Program-made: the position numbers and the translations under genes | Notes under the pieces: model-generated | Database searches by the model: none | The model's input: only the letters and a program-made list of their open reading frames with translations | What the model was told of the DNA's origin: nothing | In this document: positions 48,890 to 58,860 of the stretch, in pieces | How positions within the stretch are numbered: position 1 is the stretch's first letter | Layout: every line of letters starts with the position of its first letter | NCBI RefSeq assembly: GCF_003293675.1 | Contig: NZ_CP029984.1 | Coordinates: forward strand, 930,043 to 994,042 | DNA: 64,000 bases | From: Gardnerella leopoldii | GTDB lineage: Bacteria > Actinomycetota > Actinomycetes > Actinomycetales > Bifidobacteriaceae | Reading direction: 5' to 3'

Positions 48890-49636
48890 ATGACAAACTT
48901 TACTCAAGATTATTACGGAAGCGGTGCTCCTGAGGTTATTGACACTCAGGCAACATATGCTTTTGAAGAAGCAAAAAGAGTTTCAGTAGGACGCACTTAT
49001 GGCGAAATGACGCTTGGATTGATTGTTACAACTCTTGTGGCACTGTTCACTCAGAGCGGTAATTTCTGGCTTAGATTTATGTTTGCAACCCGCGGATGGG
49101 GTTGGATGATGCTGGCAATTGCTCAGGTTGTGATAGCAGTTGTTCTTGGAACGCGTTTAATGAAGATGAGTGAGACAACAGTACGAGTTTTGTTCTATGC
49201 TTATGCTGCTTTAACAGGATTCACTTTAAGCTCAGTCTTTCAAGTATTTAGCCTTGGATCCGTGGCATTAGTGTTTGCTTTAACTGCAGGATTCTTCCTG
49301 TGCTTGACAATGCTTGCACTTACTACAAAAAAGGATTTGCTTAAAGCTGGTCCAATTTTAATGGTTGCATTACTTGTATTCGTTGTTGCGCAAATTATTA
49401 TTTCATTTATTGGGCAAGATACTGGAACCATGCGTCTTATGGCTGGAATTGGCATCGTTATTTTTGCAGGTTTAACAGCTTACGATGCTCAGCAAACTCG
49501 CGCATTACTTGCACAATATGAAAATCAGCCTGAAATGGTTAAGAAAGTATCTATTTTCTGCGCATTCCAGCTGTTCTTGGACTTCATTAACATGTTCATC
49601 TACTTGCTAGAGTTGCTTGGAGATAATAGAGATTAG
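48890..49636 (+). CDS. Bax inhibitor-1/YccA family membrane protein
   Basis: 248 residues with seven predicted membrane helices after a hydrophilic N-terminus of about 45 residues; AAGGAGAAATA precedes the ATG. The family features are the first helix TYGEMTLGLIVTTLVALF, the segment GFTLSSVFQVFSLGSVALVF, TKKDLLKAG and the conserved IFAGLTAYDAQQTRALL near the end, whose Asp pair binds protons or calcium in YetJ. Likely a pH-sensitive calcium leak channel or a membrane-protease regulator; function here is inferred only from family. Confidence 0.9.
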   Translation: MTNFTQDYYGSGAPEVIDTQATYAFEEAKRVSVGRTYGEMTLGLIVTTLVALFTQSGNFWLRFMFATRGWGWMMLAIAQVVIAVVLGTRLMKMSETTVRVLFYAYAALTGFTLSSVFQVFSLGSVALVFALTAGFFLCLTMLALTTKKDLLKAGPILMVALLVFVVAQIIISFIGQDTGTMRLMAGIGIVIFAGLTAYDAQQTRALLAQYENQPEMVKKVSIFCAFQLFLDFINMFIYLLELLGDNRD

Positions 49637-49657
49637 TAGTTCTGATTTTCTAAACAC

Positions 49658-49696
49658 AAAACCCTGCTGAATTCGTTCGGCAGGGTTTTTATTTAT
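49658..49696 (+). terminator. Terminator after the Bax inhibitor-1 gene
   Basis: AAACCCTGC / GCAGGGTTT stem with a 12-base loop, then TTTATTTA. Confidence 0.85.
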
Positions 49697-49718
49697 GTGT
49701 TCTGTGTTCCAAACATGG

Positions 49719-49851
49719 GCGCGACGACATGCTTGAGCGCAGCATTGCGCGCGCGAAAGCAACTCGGAGCGCCGAGCTTGCTCAGGGTTGAAAGCACAGT
49801 GTGCTTTCAACGCAAGCGAGGCCTGTCTTCGTCAATAAAGATGAAGACAGG
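49719..49851 (+). repeat. Dispersed GC-rich palindromic repeat, copy B
   Basis: Starts GCGCGACGACATGCTTGAGC, then GCGCGCGAAAGCAACTCGGA, and ends with a perfect hairpin GTTGAAAGCACA/TGTGCTTTCAAC (49787-49811) and CAAGCGAG. A second hairpin CCTGTCTTC/GAAGACAGG follows (49822-49851). The conserved blocks match copy A near 27.9 kb in order and spacing. No coding potential is seen. Confidence 0.75.
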
Positions 49852-49896
49852 GCAGGTTAGTGTGGTAGTTCATTGGGAGGGAGGTTGTGTTTTGTG

Positions 49897-50000
49897 AGCG
49901 CGATGACATGCTTGAGCATTAACCACAACCGTGCTTCGCATGCCAAATCGCGCTTTGAAGGAGCTTGAAATCATTGGGATTTCAAGCTCCTTCAAAGCGC
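49897..50000 (+). repeat. Dispersed GC-rich palindromic repeat, copy C (partial)
   Basis: Begins AGCGCGATGACATGCTTGAG like copies A and B, then diverges (49918-49949), and ends in a perfect 23-bp stem with the 5-base loop ATTGG (49950-49972 with 49978-50000). Together with copy B it fills most of the 446-bp gap between the Bax inhibitor-1 gene and tuf. Confidence 0.7.
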
Positions 50001-50010
50001 GCACGAACAT

Positions 50011-50050
50011 AATAAAGACCCCGCGAGGAAACTCGTGGGGTCTTTATTAA
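50011..50050 (-). terminator. tuf terminator
   Basis: AAAGACCCCGCGAG / CTCGTGGGGTCTTT, 14 positions with one G-U type mismatch and a GAAA loop, T-rich on both sides; ends the str operon. Confidence 0.9.
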
Positions 50051-50082
50051 GCCTTAGCTAATATTTTCAGTTAGAGAAAATA

Positions 50083-51282
50083 CTAGGCAAGAATCTTGGT
50101 CACACGACCGGAACCAACGGTACGGCCACCTTCACGAACTGCGAAGGTCAAGCCCTCTTCCATTGCGATAGCCTGGATCAACTCAACAGTGAAGGTTGCG
50201 TGATCGCCTGGCTGAACCATCTCAACGCCGTCTGGCAAGGTGATAACACCGGTGACGTCGGTGGTGCGGAAGTAGAACTGTGGACGGTAGTTGGAGAAGA
50301 ACGGCGAGTGACGGCCACCTTCATCCTTGGTCAAGACGTAAACTTCGCCTTCGAACTTGGTGTGTGGGGTCACAGAACCTGGAGCAGCCACAACCTGACC
50401 ACGCTCAACGTCGGTACGGTTGATACCACGGAGAAGAAGACCAGTGTTATCGCCAGCCTCGGCCTCATCCATCTGCTTGTGGAAGGTCTCGATGGAGGTA
50501 ACGGTGGTGGTCTGAGTTGGACGCAAACCAACAATCTCAACTGGGGTGTTGATTGGGAGCTTACCACGCTCAACACGACCGGTGACAACGGTACCACGAC
50601 CGGAGATGGTGAACACATCTTCGATTGGCATCAAGAATGGCTTGTCAAGATCGTGAGTTGGGGTTGGGATGTACTCGTCAACAGCCTTCATGAGCTCCTT
50701 GACGGTCTCTACCCACTTCTCGTGATCTGGAGCGTCATCGTGCAAAGCACCGTAAGCAGAGGTGCGGATGACTGGGCAGTCGCGATCGAAGCCGTTTTCT
50801 TCGAGGAGGTCACGAACCTCTTCTTCGACGAGGTCGATAAGTTCTGGATCATCAACCATATCGCACTTGTTCAAAGCAACGAGGATCTTCGGGACACCGA
50901 CCTGCTTAGCGAGCAAAACGTGCTCACGGGTCTGAGCCATAGGACCATCGGTAGCAGCAACCACGAGGATTGCGCCATCCATCTGAGCAGCACCGGTGAT
51001 CATGTTCTTCACGTAATCAGCGTGGCCTGGAGCGTCCACGTGAGCGTAGTGACGCTCAGCGGTCTGATACTCGATGTGTGCGATGTTAATGGTAATGCCG
51101 CGTTCCTTCTCTTCTGGAGCGGCATCAATCTGATCGAAGTCATACTGAGGGTTCAGATCTGGATACTCGCCATGCAGCACCTTAGAAATAGCCGCGGTCA
51201 AGGTAGTCTTACCGTGATCAACGTGACCAATGGTACCAATGTTAACATGCGGCTTAGTACGCTCGTACTTTTCCTTTGCCAT
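50083..51282 (-). CDS. tuf: Elongation factor Tu
   Basis: 399 residues. It delivers aminoacyl-tRNA to the ribosome as a GTP complex. G1 [10 protein letters not shown]3 [13 protein letters not shown]4 NKCDMVDD; the C-terminal domain ends [11 protein letters not shown]. Codon use is strongly biased, as in highly expressed genes, which creates a long spurious frame on the opposite strand. It is the last gene of the str operon, 168 bp after fusA, with leader hairpins between. Confidence 0.98.
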   Translation of the reverse strand: MAKEKYERTKPHVNIGTIGHVDHGKTTLTAAISKVLHGEYPDLNPQYDFDQIDAAPEEKERGITINIAHIEYQTAERHYAHVDAPGHADYVKNMITGAAQMDGAILVVAATDGPMAQTREHVLLAKQVGVPKILVALNKCDMVDDPELIDLVEEEVRDLLEENGFDRDCPVIRTSAYGALHDDAPDHEKWVETVKELMKAVDEYIPTPTHDLDKPFLMPIEDVFTISGRGTVVTGRVERGKLPINTPVEIVGLRPTQTTTVTSIETFHKQMDEAEAGDNTGLLLRGINRTDVERGQVVAAPGSVTPHTKFEGEVYVLTKDEGGRHSPFFSNYRPQFYFRTTDVTGVITLPDGVEMVQPGDHATFTVELIQAIAMEEGLTFAVREGGRTVGSGRVTKILA

Positions 51283-51313
51283 GTGTTTGTCCTCCTGGAC
51301 GTCTCGTAGTTTG

Positions 51314-51417
51314 CCTCACACATTTGTGAGAGGTCTTTCGCTACATATTACTGGGTTTCTGGGTTAGGTGCCACTTCGGTGCCAGAACCCAGTCAACGTA
51401 GGAAATTCTAGCGTTGA
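51314..51417 (-). promoter_or_regulatory. Stacked hairpins between fusA and tuf
   Basis: Three inverted repeats: CCTCACA/TGTGAGAGG (51314-51333), ACTGGGTTTCTGG/CCAGAACCCAGT enclosing CAC-TTCG-GTG (51350-51393), and TCAACG/CGTTGA (51392-51417). The second and third overlap, so they may compete. They could uncouple tuf from fusA by termination, processing or a tuf-specific start. Confidence 0.5.
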
Positions 51418-51450
51418 CCGGGGACAGAAAACACCGAAGTAGCGTGCGCT

Positions 51451-53580
51451 TTATTCGCCGCGCTGAGCCTTAATAATCTCGTCCGAAACGGCCTTCGGGA
51501 CCTCCGCGTAAGAGTCCATCTGCATGGTGAACATTGCGCGGCCCTGAGTCTTAGAACGAAGATCGCCAATGTAGCCGAACATTTCGCTCAGCGGCACCTT
51601 GGCATCGATAACTTTCACGCCAGTAGCATCAGTCATAGACTGGATGTTACCGCGACGAGAGTTCAAATCGCCCATGACATCGCCCATGTACTCTTCTGGA
51701 GTACGGACTTCGACAGCCATAATTGGTTCGAGAATTACCGGATTAGCCTTAGGAGCAGCTTCCTTGAAGCACATGGAACCTGCAATCTTGAAGGCCATTT
51801 CCGAAGAATCGACATCGTGAGTCTGACCGTCGGTGACGGTTGCCTTTACACCCACAACTGGGAAGCCAGCCAAAACGCCGGATTCCATAGCTTCCTGCAC
51901 GCCTGCATCGATTGAAGGAATGAATTCCTTGGTGATGTGGCCGCCGGTAACTTCGTTGACAAACTGATAGGTTTCGCCAGATTCTGTGTCGAGAGGCTCG
52001 AAGTTCATCAAAACCTTTGCGAACTGACCAGAACCACCGGTCTGCTTCTTGTGAGTGTATTCCTGGTTCATAACAGCCTTACGAATCGTCTCACGGTAAG
52101 CAACTTGTGGCTTACCAACGTTCGCTTCGACCTTGAACTCACGACGCATACGATCAACGATAATGTCAAGCTGAAGCTCGCCCATACCGGAAATCAAAGT
52201 CTGACCAGATTCCTCATCGGTCTTAACCTGGAATGTAGGATCCTCGTCAGAAAGCTTAGCCAAAGCCAAGCTCATCTTTTCCTGATCAGCCTTCGTCTTT
52301 GGCTCCACAGCAACCTCGATAACAGGATCTGGGAATGTCATGGATTCCAAAGAAATTGGGTTCTTTTCGTCGCACAAAGTATCACCAGTGCTGACGTTCT
52401 TCAAACCAACGAAGGTGTAGATGTTACCAGCTTCAGCTGAATCTACAGGATTTTCCTTATCAGCATGCATCTGGAAGATCTTACCAACGCGTTCCTTCTT
52501 GGACTTCGTGGAATCGTACACGGAATCGCCTGGCTTTACTTCGCCAGAGTAAACGCGCACAAACACGAGCTTGCCATAGAATGGATGGGTTGAAATCTTG
52601 AATACCAATGCTGCAAATGGATCTGTATTAACTGGCTTACGGTCAATTTCAACAGATTCGTCACCTGGCTTGAAGCCCTTAATAGATGGAACATCTTCTG
52701 GGCTTGGGAGGAAGTCGACAACAGCATCCAGCATTGGCTGAACACCCTTATCCTTGAATGCAGAACCGCAAGTTACTGGGAATGCCTTACGCTCAATGGT
52801 AAGCTTACGGATACCAGCGCGCATTTCTTCTTCAGTAAGTTCGCCAGTTTCAAGATACTTCTCAACCAGCTCATCGTCAGCTTCAGCAACCTGATCCATA
52901 AGCTCAGCACGATACTGTTCTGCACGTTCCTGCAAATCTTCAGGAATGTCAACGGTGTCATAGTGAGCACCCATATCGTCCTTAACGTCATTCCAGACGT
53001 AAGCCTTCATACGAATCAAGTCAACAACGCCGACGAAGTCGTTTTCAGCACCGATTGGAAGCTGAATAACGAGTGGAGTTGCACCGAGCTTCTCCTTGAT
53101 GGTCTTGACAGAATAGTAGAAATCAGCGCCAAGCTTATCCATCTTATTGATGAAGCAGATACGTGGGACGCTATACTTATCAGCCTGACGCCACACGGTT
53201 TCGGACTGAGGTTCCACACCTTCCTTACCATCGAAGACTGCTACAGCACCATCGAGCACGCGAAGGGAACGTTCCACCTCAGCGGTGAAGTCCACGTGGC
53301 CTGGGGTATCGATGATGTTGATCTGATAGCGATCATCAACGTCATGAGTCTGACGCTTCCAGAAGCAGGTAGTTGCAGCAGACTGAATAGTAATACCGCG
53401 CTCCTGCTCCTGAGCCATGAAGTCCATGGTAGAAGCACCATCATGAGTTTCACCGATCTTGTAGTTCTTACCAGTGTAGTAAAGAATACGTTCGGTGGTA
53501 GTAGTCTTACCAGCATCAATGTGCGCCATGATGCCGATATTACGAACCATATTCAGGTCGTTAAGCACATCTTGTGCCAT
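51451..53580 (-). CDS. fusA: Elongation factor G
   Basis: 709 residues, the translocation GTPase. G1 [20 protein letters not shown]3 DTPGHVDF, G4 NKMDKLGAD; domains II to V follow in standard order, ending [15 protein letters not shown]. Third gene of the str operon, 42 bp after rpsG. Confidence 0.98.
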   Translation of the reverse strand: MAQDVLNDLNMVRNIGIMAHIDAGKTTTTERILYYTGKNYKIGETHDGASTMDFMAQEQERGITIQSAATTCFWKRQTHDVDDRYQINIIDTPGHVDFTAEVERSLRVLDGAVAVFDGKEGVEPQSETVWRQADKYSVPRICFINKMDKLGADFYYSVKTIKEKLGATPLVIQLPIGAENDFVGVVDLIRMKAYVWNDVKDDMGAHYDTVDIPEDLQERAEQYRAELMDQVAEADDELVEKYLETGELTEEEMRAGIRKLTIERKAFPVTCGSAFKDKGVQPMLDAVVDFLPSPEDVPSIKGFKPGDESVEIDRKPVNTDPFAALVFKISTHPFYGKLVFVRVYSGEVKPGDSVYDSTKSKKERVGKIFQMHADKENPVDSAEAGNIYTFVGLKNVSTGDTLCDEKNPISLESMTFPDPVIEVAVEPKTKADQEKMSLALAKLSDEDPTFQVKTDEESGQTLISGMGELQLDIIVDRMRREFKVEANVGKPQVAYRETIRKAVMNQEYTHKKQTGGSGQFAKVLMNFEPLDTESGETYQFVNEVTGGHITKEFIPSIDAGVQEAMESGVLAGFPVVGVKATVTDGQTHDVDSSEMAFKIAGSMCFKEAAPKANPVILEPIMAVEVRTPEEYMGDVMGDLNSRRGNIQSMTDATGVKVIDAKVPLSEMFGYIGDLRSKTQGRAMFTMQMDSYAEVPKAVSDEIIKAQRGE

Positions 53581-53622
53581 ATTCTTATCCTTAGCTCTTT
53601 AAGATACCGATTATCTTGTGGA

Positions 53623-54093
53623 TTACCAGCGATAGTGAGCAAAAGCCTTGTTTGCTTCTGCCATCTTGTGGGTATCCTCGCGGCGCTTCACGGAAGCACC
53701 CAAGCCATTGGAGGCATCGAGAATTTCGTTGGCCAAACGCTCAGCCATAGTCTTTTCACGACGAACACGTGAGAAGTCAGTAAGCCAGCGGAGGGAAAGA
53801 GTGTTTGCACGAGCAGGCTTAACTTCGACTGGAACCTGGTAAGTTGCGCCACCAACGCGGCGAGAACGAACCTCAAGATTTGGACGAATGTTATCAAGAG
53901 CGCGCTTCAATACAGAAACTGGCTCCTGCTCGGTCTTTGCCTTCACCTGCTCAAGAGCGGTGTAGACGATGTTTTCTGCGATGGACTTCTTACCATCGAG
54001 AAGGATTTTGTTAATCAACTGAGCCACGACGGTCGAGCCGTAGATTGGATCAGGAAGCAGTTGATGCTTTTTTGCAGGTCCTTTACGTGACAT
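53623..54093 (-). CDS. rpsG: 30S ribosomal protein S7
   Basis: 156 residues, starting [16 protein letters not shown] and with [19 protein letters not shown] and [13 protein letters not shown]. Primary binder of the 16S rRNA 3' domain; in E. coli it represses its own operon. It follows rpsL by 3 bp. Confidence 0.98.
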   Translation of the reverse strand: MSRKGPAKKHQLLPDPIYGSTVVAQLINKILLDGKKSIAENIVYTALEQVKAKTEQEPVSVLKRALDNIRPNLEVRSRRVGGATYQVPVEVKPARANTLSLRWLTDFSRVRREKTMAERLANEILDASNGLGASVKRREDTHKMAEANKAFAHYRW

Positions 54094-54096
54094 GTT

Positions 54097-54468
54097 TTAC
54101 TTCGCCTTCTTTGCTCCATACAGGGAACGACCCTGCTTGCGGTCCTTGACACCCTGGGTATCTAATGCGCCACGCACGATGTGGTAACGCACACCTGGGA
54201 GATCCTTCACACGGCCACCACGCACGAGCACGATGGAGTGCTCCTGCAAGTTGTGACCTTCGCCTGGAATATAGGCGGTTACTTCAATACCAGAGCTGAG
54301 GCGCACACGAGCAACCTTACGAAGCGCGGAATTTGGCTTCTTAGGAGTGGTGGTGTACACACGGGTGCACACGCCACGACGCAGCGGGCTACCCTTCAAG
54401 GCCAAAGTCTTTGACTTTTTCGGCTTGGCCTGACGTCCTTTACGGACAAGTTGTTCAATCGTAGGCAA
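54097..54468 (-). CDS. rpsL: 30S ribosomal protein S12
   Basis: 123 residues. It starts at TTG (54468), with GGAGAA seven bases before it. The streptomycin-sensitive lysines are present in [10 protein letters not shown] and [13 protein letters not shown], so no rpsL resistance substitution is seen. First gene of the str operon. The 267-bp upstream region has TATAAT on the minus strand at 54695-54690, the probable operon promoter. Confidence 0.98.
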   Translation of the reverse strand: MPTIEQLVRKGRQAKPKKSKTLALKGSPLRRGVCTRVYTTTPKKPNSALRKVARVRLSSGIEVTAYIPGEGHNLQEHSIVLVRGGRVKDLPGVRYHIVRGALDTQGVKDRKQGRSLYGAKKAK

Positions 54469-54689
54469 CTTAAGTTCTCCGATTCATTGTTATTTTCTAT
54501 TTGGTGAAAACCGCCACACTGCAGCACACCATAACCAAAGAATCGGTTAAAGAGTAAAAGCCACAGTCCACCGGCCCGATGGCCCTCGCGCCTCCAGCCA
54601 CACATTACTGCGCACTATCTTTGGCACTTGGGATATCCCAACACGCACGCCTATAACATAAGGCACGCCGTTGGCACACACGAATTACT

Positions 54690-54716
54690 ATTATACACCT
54701 AATCTTGACAATGCAA
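54690..54716 (-). promoter_or_regulatory. Candidate str operon promoter
   Basis: Minus-strand TATAAT (54695-54690) with TTGCAT 15 bases upstream (54716-54711); TTGTCA is also present but too close. The perfect -10 and its position 220 bp before rpsL make it the best candidate. Confidence 0.45.
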
Positions 54717-54735
54717 TTAATAAAGTTTTAAAACC

Positions 54736-55995
54736 CTATTTAAGAATTGGACGCACAGGAGCAGACACATCTAAGCTGCGTTTGTTTCCAATTTTACTAG
54801 GATCATCAATAATCTTGGCAACAATAGCTTTCTTTAACTCAATCTGAGACGAATTGCCCCATATAATAGTTTTTTTAACATCCCCTAATTCTGTTTCGAC
54901 AGAATCTTGAGTTTTTGCACTAACTCTCGTAACTCTAGCTCGCAAAGATTCCGAAAGTGAACTAACAATTTTTACAGCTTCAAGTACCGCTCTATTATTC
55001 AAACTTCTTTGCACATTTGAAACTTCAATAACAGGTATTCCTTGTGTTGTAACTTGAGCTACGGCATTTAACACGCGACCTTTAGCGTCAACAGCAGTTA
55101 ATTTATTGCTATCTCGAGTTTTGAGCATTGCTGCAGGACGTTGCGCATGTACAGAAACATGCAAACCATTAGGAAAATTCTTAGAAACTTTTGCTTCAGT
55201 TACGCCAGGAATATCGTTAAGTTGGTTAATTACTTCTTGAGAAGAAACTAAAAATAGTGATTTACCAACCTGAGTTGACGCAATTGAAGCAATTTTTTGC
55301 TCACTCACCCACTCGTTAGATCCAGAAATACTTATATCGCTAGACTTAAGAAGAAAAACTGGCGAGAAGAATAAAAACCAAACAATCGCCGAAACAGAGG
55401 CAATCACTGCAAGAATTGCAAGAATTCGTTTAACAGTAAATTGCAAATAAGCAGATTTACGTTCTTTCAAACGCTCTCGAAAATTAATTATTCTAGGACG
55501 AGTAATCATTCCAAGAGAACCAGAAGTTTGACTTAAAGTTTTTCTTACAAAATCAAGCTTCGGCAAAAGTCTAGCGTCAACAAACTTACCTTGATGATTT
55601 TTTTCATTAACATCAGCTACTCGTATTTGCGATGTGTTTTGGCTGATTATATGCCTTTGGAAACGCTGGTCTTTGCGCAATGACGAAGCAGATCTAGGTT
55701 TAGAAATATGAATTTTTTCATCACGCGTTTTTTTGATACTAGATTTTTTTATATTAGATTTTCCGATATTAGATTTCGCACCACGCGCTACACCACGCGC
55801 TACACCACGCGCTACACCACGCGTTACACCACTACGCAATTCATTATTAAGCAATTCAGCACTACGAGACGCACTGCTGCTGGATTTATTACTACGAGAC
55901 TCTTCAGTACGCGCAATATTAAGACTTGAAACGGTACGACGATGCGAATTATTTGCATCAGCATCGTACGATTTGCTTGACCTCACGCGACCCAT
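54736..55995 (-). CDS. ftsQ: Cell division protein FtsQ with repetitive basic N-terminus
   Basis: 419 residues. The first 190 are cytosolic, basic and repetitive: four 12-bp DNA units (55781-55828) encode GVAR repeats, and three 15-bp units (about 55733-55779) encode KSNIG/KSNIK/KSSIK. One membrane helix (about 190-210) is followed by a POTRA domain (FLLKSSDISISGSNEWVSEQKI, SLFLVSSQEVINQLNDIPGVTEAKVSKNFPNGLHVSVHAQRPAA) and the FtsQ/DivIB C-terminal domain. It links early and late divisome proteins. It is the last gene of the cluster, 52 bp after murC. Confidence 0.93.
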   Translation of the reverse strand: MGRVRSSKSYDADANNSHRRTVSSLNIARTEESRSNKSSSSASRSAELLNNELRSGVTRGVARGVARGVARGAKSNIGKSNIKKSSIKKTRDEKIHISKPRSASSLRKDQRFQRHIISQNTSQIRVADVNEKNHQGKFVDARLLPKLDFVRKTLSQTSGSLGMITRPRIINFRERLKERKSAYLQFTVKRILAILAVIASVSAIVWFLFFSPVFLLKSSDISISGSNEWVSEQKIASIASTQVGKSLFLVSSQEVINQLNDIPGVTEAKVSKNFPNGLHVSVHAQRPAAMLKTRDSNKLTAVDAKGRVLNAVAQVTTQGIPVIEVSNVQRSLNNRAVLEAVKIVSSLSESLRARVTRVSAKTQDSVETELGDVKKTIIWGNSSQIELKKAIVAKIIDDPSKIGNKRSLDVSAPVRPILK

Positions 55996-56047
55996 AATTG
56001 CCTCTCGTAATAATTTATTTATATTTTAATCACTTAATTTCAAAGCA

Positions 56048-57610
56048 CTACAATGCTTCTAGCATAACAGACGTCATAGCAGTAATACTTCCTGCACCAA
56101 CTGTAAGCAGCACATCACCAGATTTTGCACGCAAAGCCAGTTTCAACGCAGCTGCGCGCATATCGTCAACCGCTTCAATTTTTACATCAAGATTCTGTGA
56201 TTTTGCAGCTTTAACAATAGTTTCAGCATTAATATTTGGAAAATCTTCCTGCTTTTCGCGAGCTGGGAAAATTCCTGTAACAATTACATCGTCTGCAAGA
56301 GCCAAAGATTTTGCAAACTCACTAGCAAAAGCCTGCGTTCTGGAGAACAAATGAGGCTGAAACAGCACGCGAAGAGTAGAAGAAGTGTACTTTCTTCGAG
56401 CAGCGCGCAATAATGCAGCTATTTCAGTTGGATGGTGAGCATAATCGTCCACAACTGTCACACCATCAACACATCCACGAATATCAAAACGACGAGACGC
56501 ACCTCGGAAGCTTTCTGCACCACGAGCCGCATCTTCTGAATTCATACCGAGCAATACTGCAGCAACAATAGCTGCAGAAGCATTAAGAGCATTATGCAAA
56601 CCTGGTATTAACAAGCTAACTTGCACCTTGTTCGAACATTTAGCATGTTCATCCAAAATTTTTTCTGGCAATACAAGCGTAAACATTTCTCGACCACTTA
56701 CAGCTTGCTCATTTTCATGCTCAATACTTGCGAACATGGCTAATTTTTGTACGCGCGAGCTAACTTTTAGGCTCCAAGTATCCAAATTACCGTAAGCAAT
56801 TGTTTTGTTTAAAATATTATCCGGCATAGCTTCAAGTACTTTTCTAGCACCTTCGTCTTCTGCACAAATTATTACGTTATTAACAGCATGACTTACGTGC
56901 TCAACAAATGCTTCTCTGTATCGTTCACTAGAGCCGTAATGATCCAAGTGATCTGCTTCAGCATTTGTTACGATTGCAATACTTGGGCTGTATTTTTCAA
57001 AACTTCCGTCAGATTCGTCAGCTTCAGCAACCATAACAATTCCATTACCAGCATGACCGCCGTCTAAAACTGTTCCGTCTGCGGCTTGAATAGATCCGCC
57101 GATTGCGTAGCTTGGATCAGCCAAATCGCCTACTGCAGCCACAGTTAATATATGAGAAAGAAGTGAGCTAGTAGTTGTTTTACCATGCGCTCCAGCAACA
57201 GTCACACCAGTTTTTGCAGATAATAATAACGCAAGAATATCGCTGCGATGAACAAGTTTTATGCCGCGCTCATGTGCTGCCATAATCTCCGGATTGCTCG
57301 GTTTAATAGCACTTGAATACACAAGTACATCTGCATGCTCAACATGTGAAGCACTTTGTCCAATTTCTACTTCAATACCTAATTCTTCCAAGCGTTGAGT
57401 GTGATCATTTGCTTCACGATCGCAACCGCTTACGCTTACTCCCTCTTCATGCAACATTTCTGCCAGAACACTCATTCCAGCTCCACCAATGCCAATAAAA
57501 TGCACTCGCCCTAGTTTTGAAATAGTTTGCGAATCATCAAATGCTGATTTTACTGGGTTTAAATCAATGTTGTTATGAGATGAAGTTGTATTGCTATTAA
57601 GTTTAGTCAT
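56048..57610 (-). CDS. murC: UDP-N-acetylmuramate-L-alanine ligase
   Basis: 520 residues. It adds L-Ala to UDP-MurNAc. An N-terminal Rossmann domain RVHFIGIGGAGMSVLAE, the P-loop GAHGKTTTSSL, EADESDGSF and the C-terminal VVDDYAHHPTEIAALLRAAR mark MurC. The ATG overlaps the murG stop as TAATG. Confidence 0.97.
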   Translation of the reverse strand: MTKLNSNTTSSHNNIDLNPVKSAFDDSQTISKLGRVHFIGIGGAGMSVLAEMLHEEGVSVSGCDREANDHTQRLEELGIEVEIGQSASHVEHADVLVYSSAIKPSNPEIMAAHERGIKLVHRSDILALLLSAKTGVTVAGAHGKTTTSSLLSHILTVAAVGDLADPSYAIGGSIQAADGTVLDGGHAGNGIVMVAEADESDGSFEKYSPSIAIVTNAEADHLDHYGSSERYREAFVEHVSHAVNNVIICAEDEGARKVLEAMPDNILNKTIAYGNLDTWSLKVSSRVQKLAMFASIEHENEQAVSGREMFTLVLPEKILDEHAKCSNKVQVSLLIPGLHNALNASAAIVAAVLLGMNSEDAARGAESFRGASRRFDIRGCVDGVTVVDDYAHHPTEIAALLRAARRKYTSSTLRVLFQPHLFSRTQAFASEFAKSLALADDVIVTGIFPAREKQEDFPNINAETIVKAAKSQNLDVKIEAVDDMRAAALKLALRAKSGDVLLTVGAGSITAMTSVMLEAL

Positions 57611-58809
57611 TACTTTCTGCCTTCTTTTGCAATTTCAAGAATACGCTTCGCCATAACGTCTGCAGCATCACGAATACCATAATTCCAAGATTTAGTGCGC
57701 ATAGCTTGTAATTGCTTTTTGTTTTGCAATAAAGCTAACCCTTCATCTATAAACCACTTCGCATTGAAATCAGCATCATTTACCATTAATGCTCCCCCTG
57801 CATTTACTACAGGCTCAGCATTGAAACGCTGCTCGCCGTTGCCAATAGGCAATGGCACGTATACAGCAGGTAAGCCAAGTGCAGAAATTTCTGCAACCGT
57901 TCCAGCTCCTGCACGACATATAACTAAATCTGCACAAGCAAAAGCCCAATCAATACGCTCTAAATATTCTGCAATATGATAATCGCCACAACCAGCATGC
58001 TCTGGTTTAATATCGTTTATTTGCGATTCACCTACTTGCTTTGCAACTATATCTCGCACTTCTTCCGCTTTTGCGCGACCAGTTAAGTGAATTACTTGCG
58101 CATGTTTTAAAATATCTCCTGCTGCTGCAGCAACAGCTTGATTTATGCTTTTTGCACCCAAAGATCCGCCGGTAACAAGAATAATTGGACGTTTAGGGTC
58201 AACGCCAAGTTTTTGCGCACCTTCAACGCGAGTGGAATCATAATCTTTTTCTAATCTTTCACACAATTGAGAAATAGCAGGTCTAAGAGGTAAACCAACT
58301 CTTTCAACTTTGACACCTTTTCGTGTGCGCAAATCAGTATTCCCATAAACTGTTCCAACAGCATCAGCCCAACTTGCACCCAAGCGATTTGCCATTCCAG
58401 ATTTAGCATTCTGCTCGTGAATCACAATAGGAATATGCTGCGCATGAGCTTGAGAATATACTGGAGCAGAAGCATAGCCACCGAAGCCCACTACTATATC
58501 TGCTTTTCTAGCGGCTAGTATATTTCGCACTTTGCGTTTTTCGCGCATCCATCGAATTGGAAATTTAATTGCATCCAAATTTGGCTTACGTGGGAACGGC
58601 ACTTTTTCTATAGTGTCAAGTTCGTATCCTGCATTCGGCACAAGACTTTTTTCCAAACCAACTTCTGTGCCAATTACACTAATTAACGCTTCAGGATTGA
58701 GCTTTTTAATCGCGTTTGCAACAGAAAGCAAAGGATTGACATGACCTGCAGTACCCCCGCCTGCAAGAACAATATGCACTTCCTGCTCAATAGCATTATC
58801 AAACTTCAT
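57610..58809 (-). CDS. murG: UDP-GlcNAc:lipid I N-acetylglucosaminyltransferase
   Basis: 399 residues, a GT-B glycosyltransferase forming lipid II at the inner face of the membrane. [20 protein letters not shown] is the first glycine-rich loop, and [18 protein letters not shown] and [35 protein letters not shown] form the donor site. Slightly longer than the 355-residue E. coli enzyme because of a mid-protein insertion (about 245-270). Confidence 0.97.
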   Translation of the reverse strand: MKFDNAIEQEVHIVLAGGGTAGHVNPLLSVANAIKKLNPEALISVIGTEVGLEKSLVPNAGYELDTIEKVPFPRKPNLDAIKFPIRWMREKRKVRNILAARKADIVVGFGGYASAPVYSQAHAQHIPIVIHEQNAKSGMANRLGASWADAVGTVYGNTDLRTRKGVKVERVGLPLRPAISQLCERLEKDYDSTRVEGAQKLGVDPKRPIILVTGGSLGAKSINQAVAAAAGDILKHAQVIHLTGRAKAEEVRDIVAKQVGESQINDIKPEHAGCGDYHIAEYLERIDWAFACADLVICRAGAGTVAEISALGLPAVYVPLPIGNGEQRFNAEPVVNAGGALMVNDADFNAKWFIDEGLALLQNKKQLQAMRTKSWNYGIRDAADVMAKRILEIAKEGRK

Positions 58810-58860
58810 TTCACTACCCTTGTTATAACTTTCATATTATAAAAAAGTTGTAAATACTTA

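Noticed and set aside
50200..51309. A 369-codon open frame on the plus strand opposite tuf
   Set aside because: It is an artefact of the strong codon bias of tuf; it shows no family resemblance and has no ribosome-binding site.
52963..53772. A 269-codon open frame opposite fusA and rpsG
   Set aside because: Spans two unrelated genes on the other strand; typical shadow frame.
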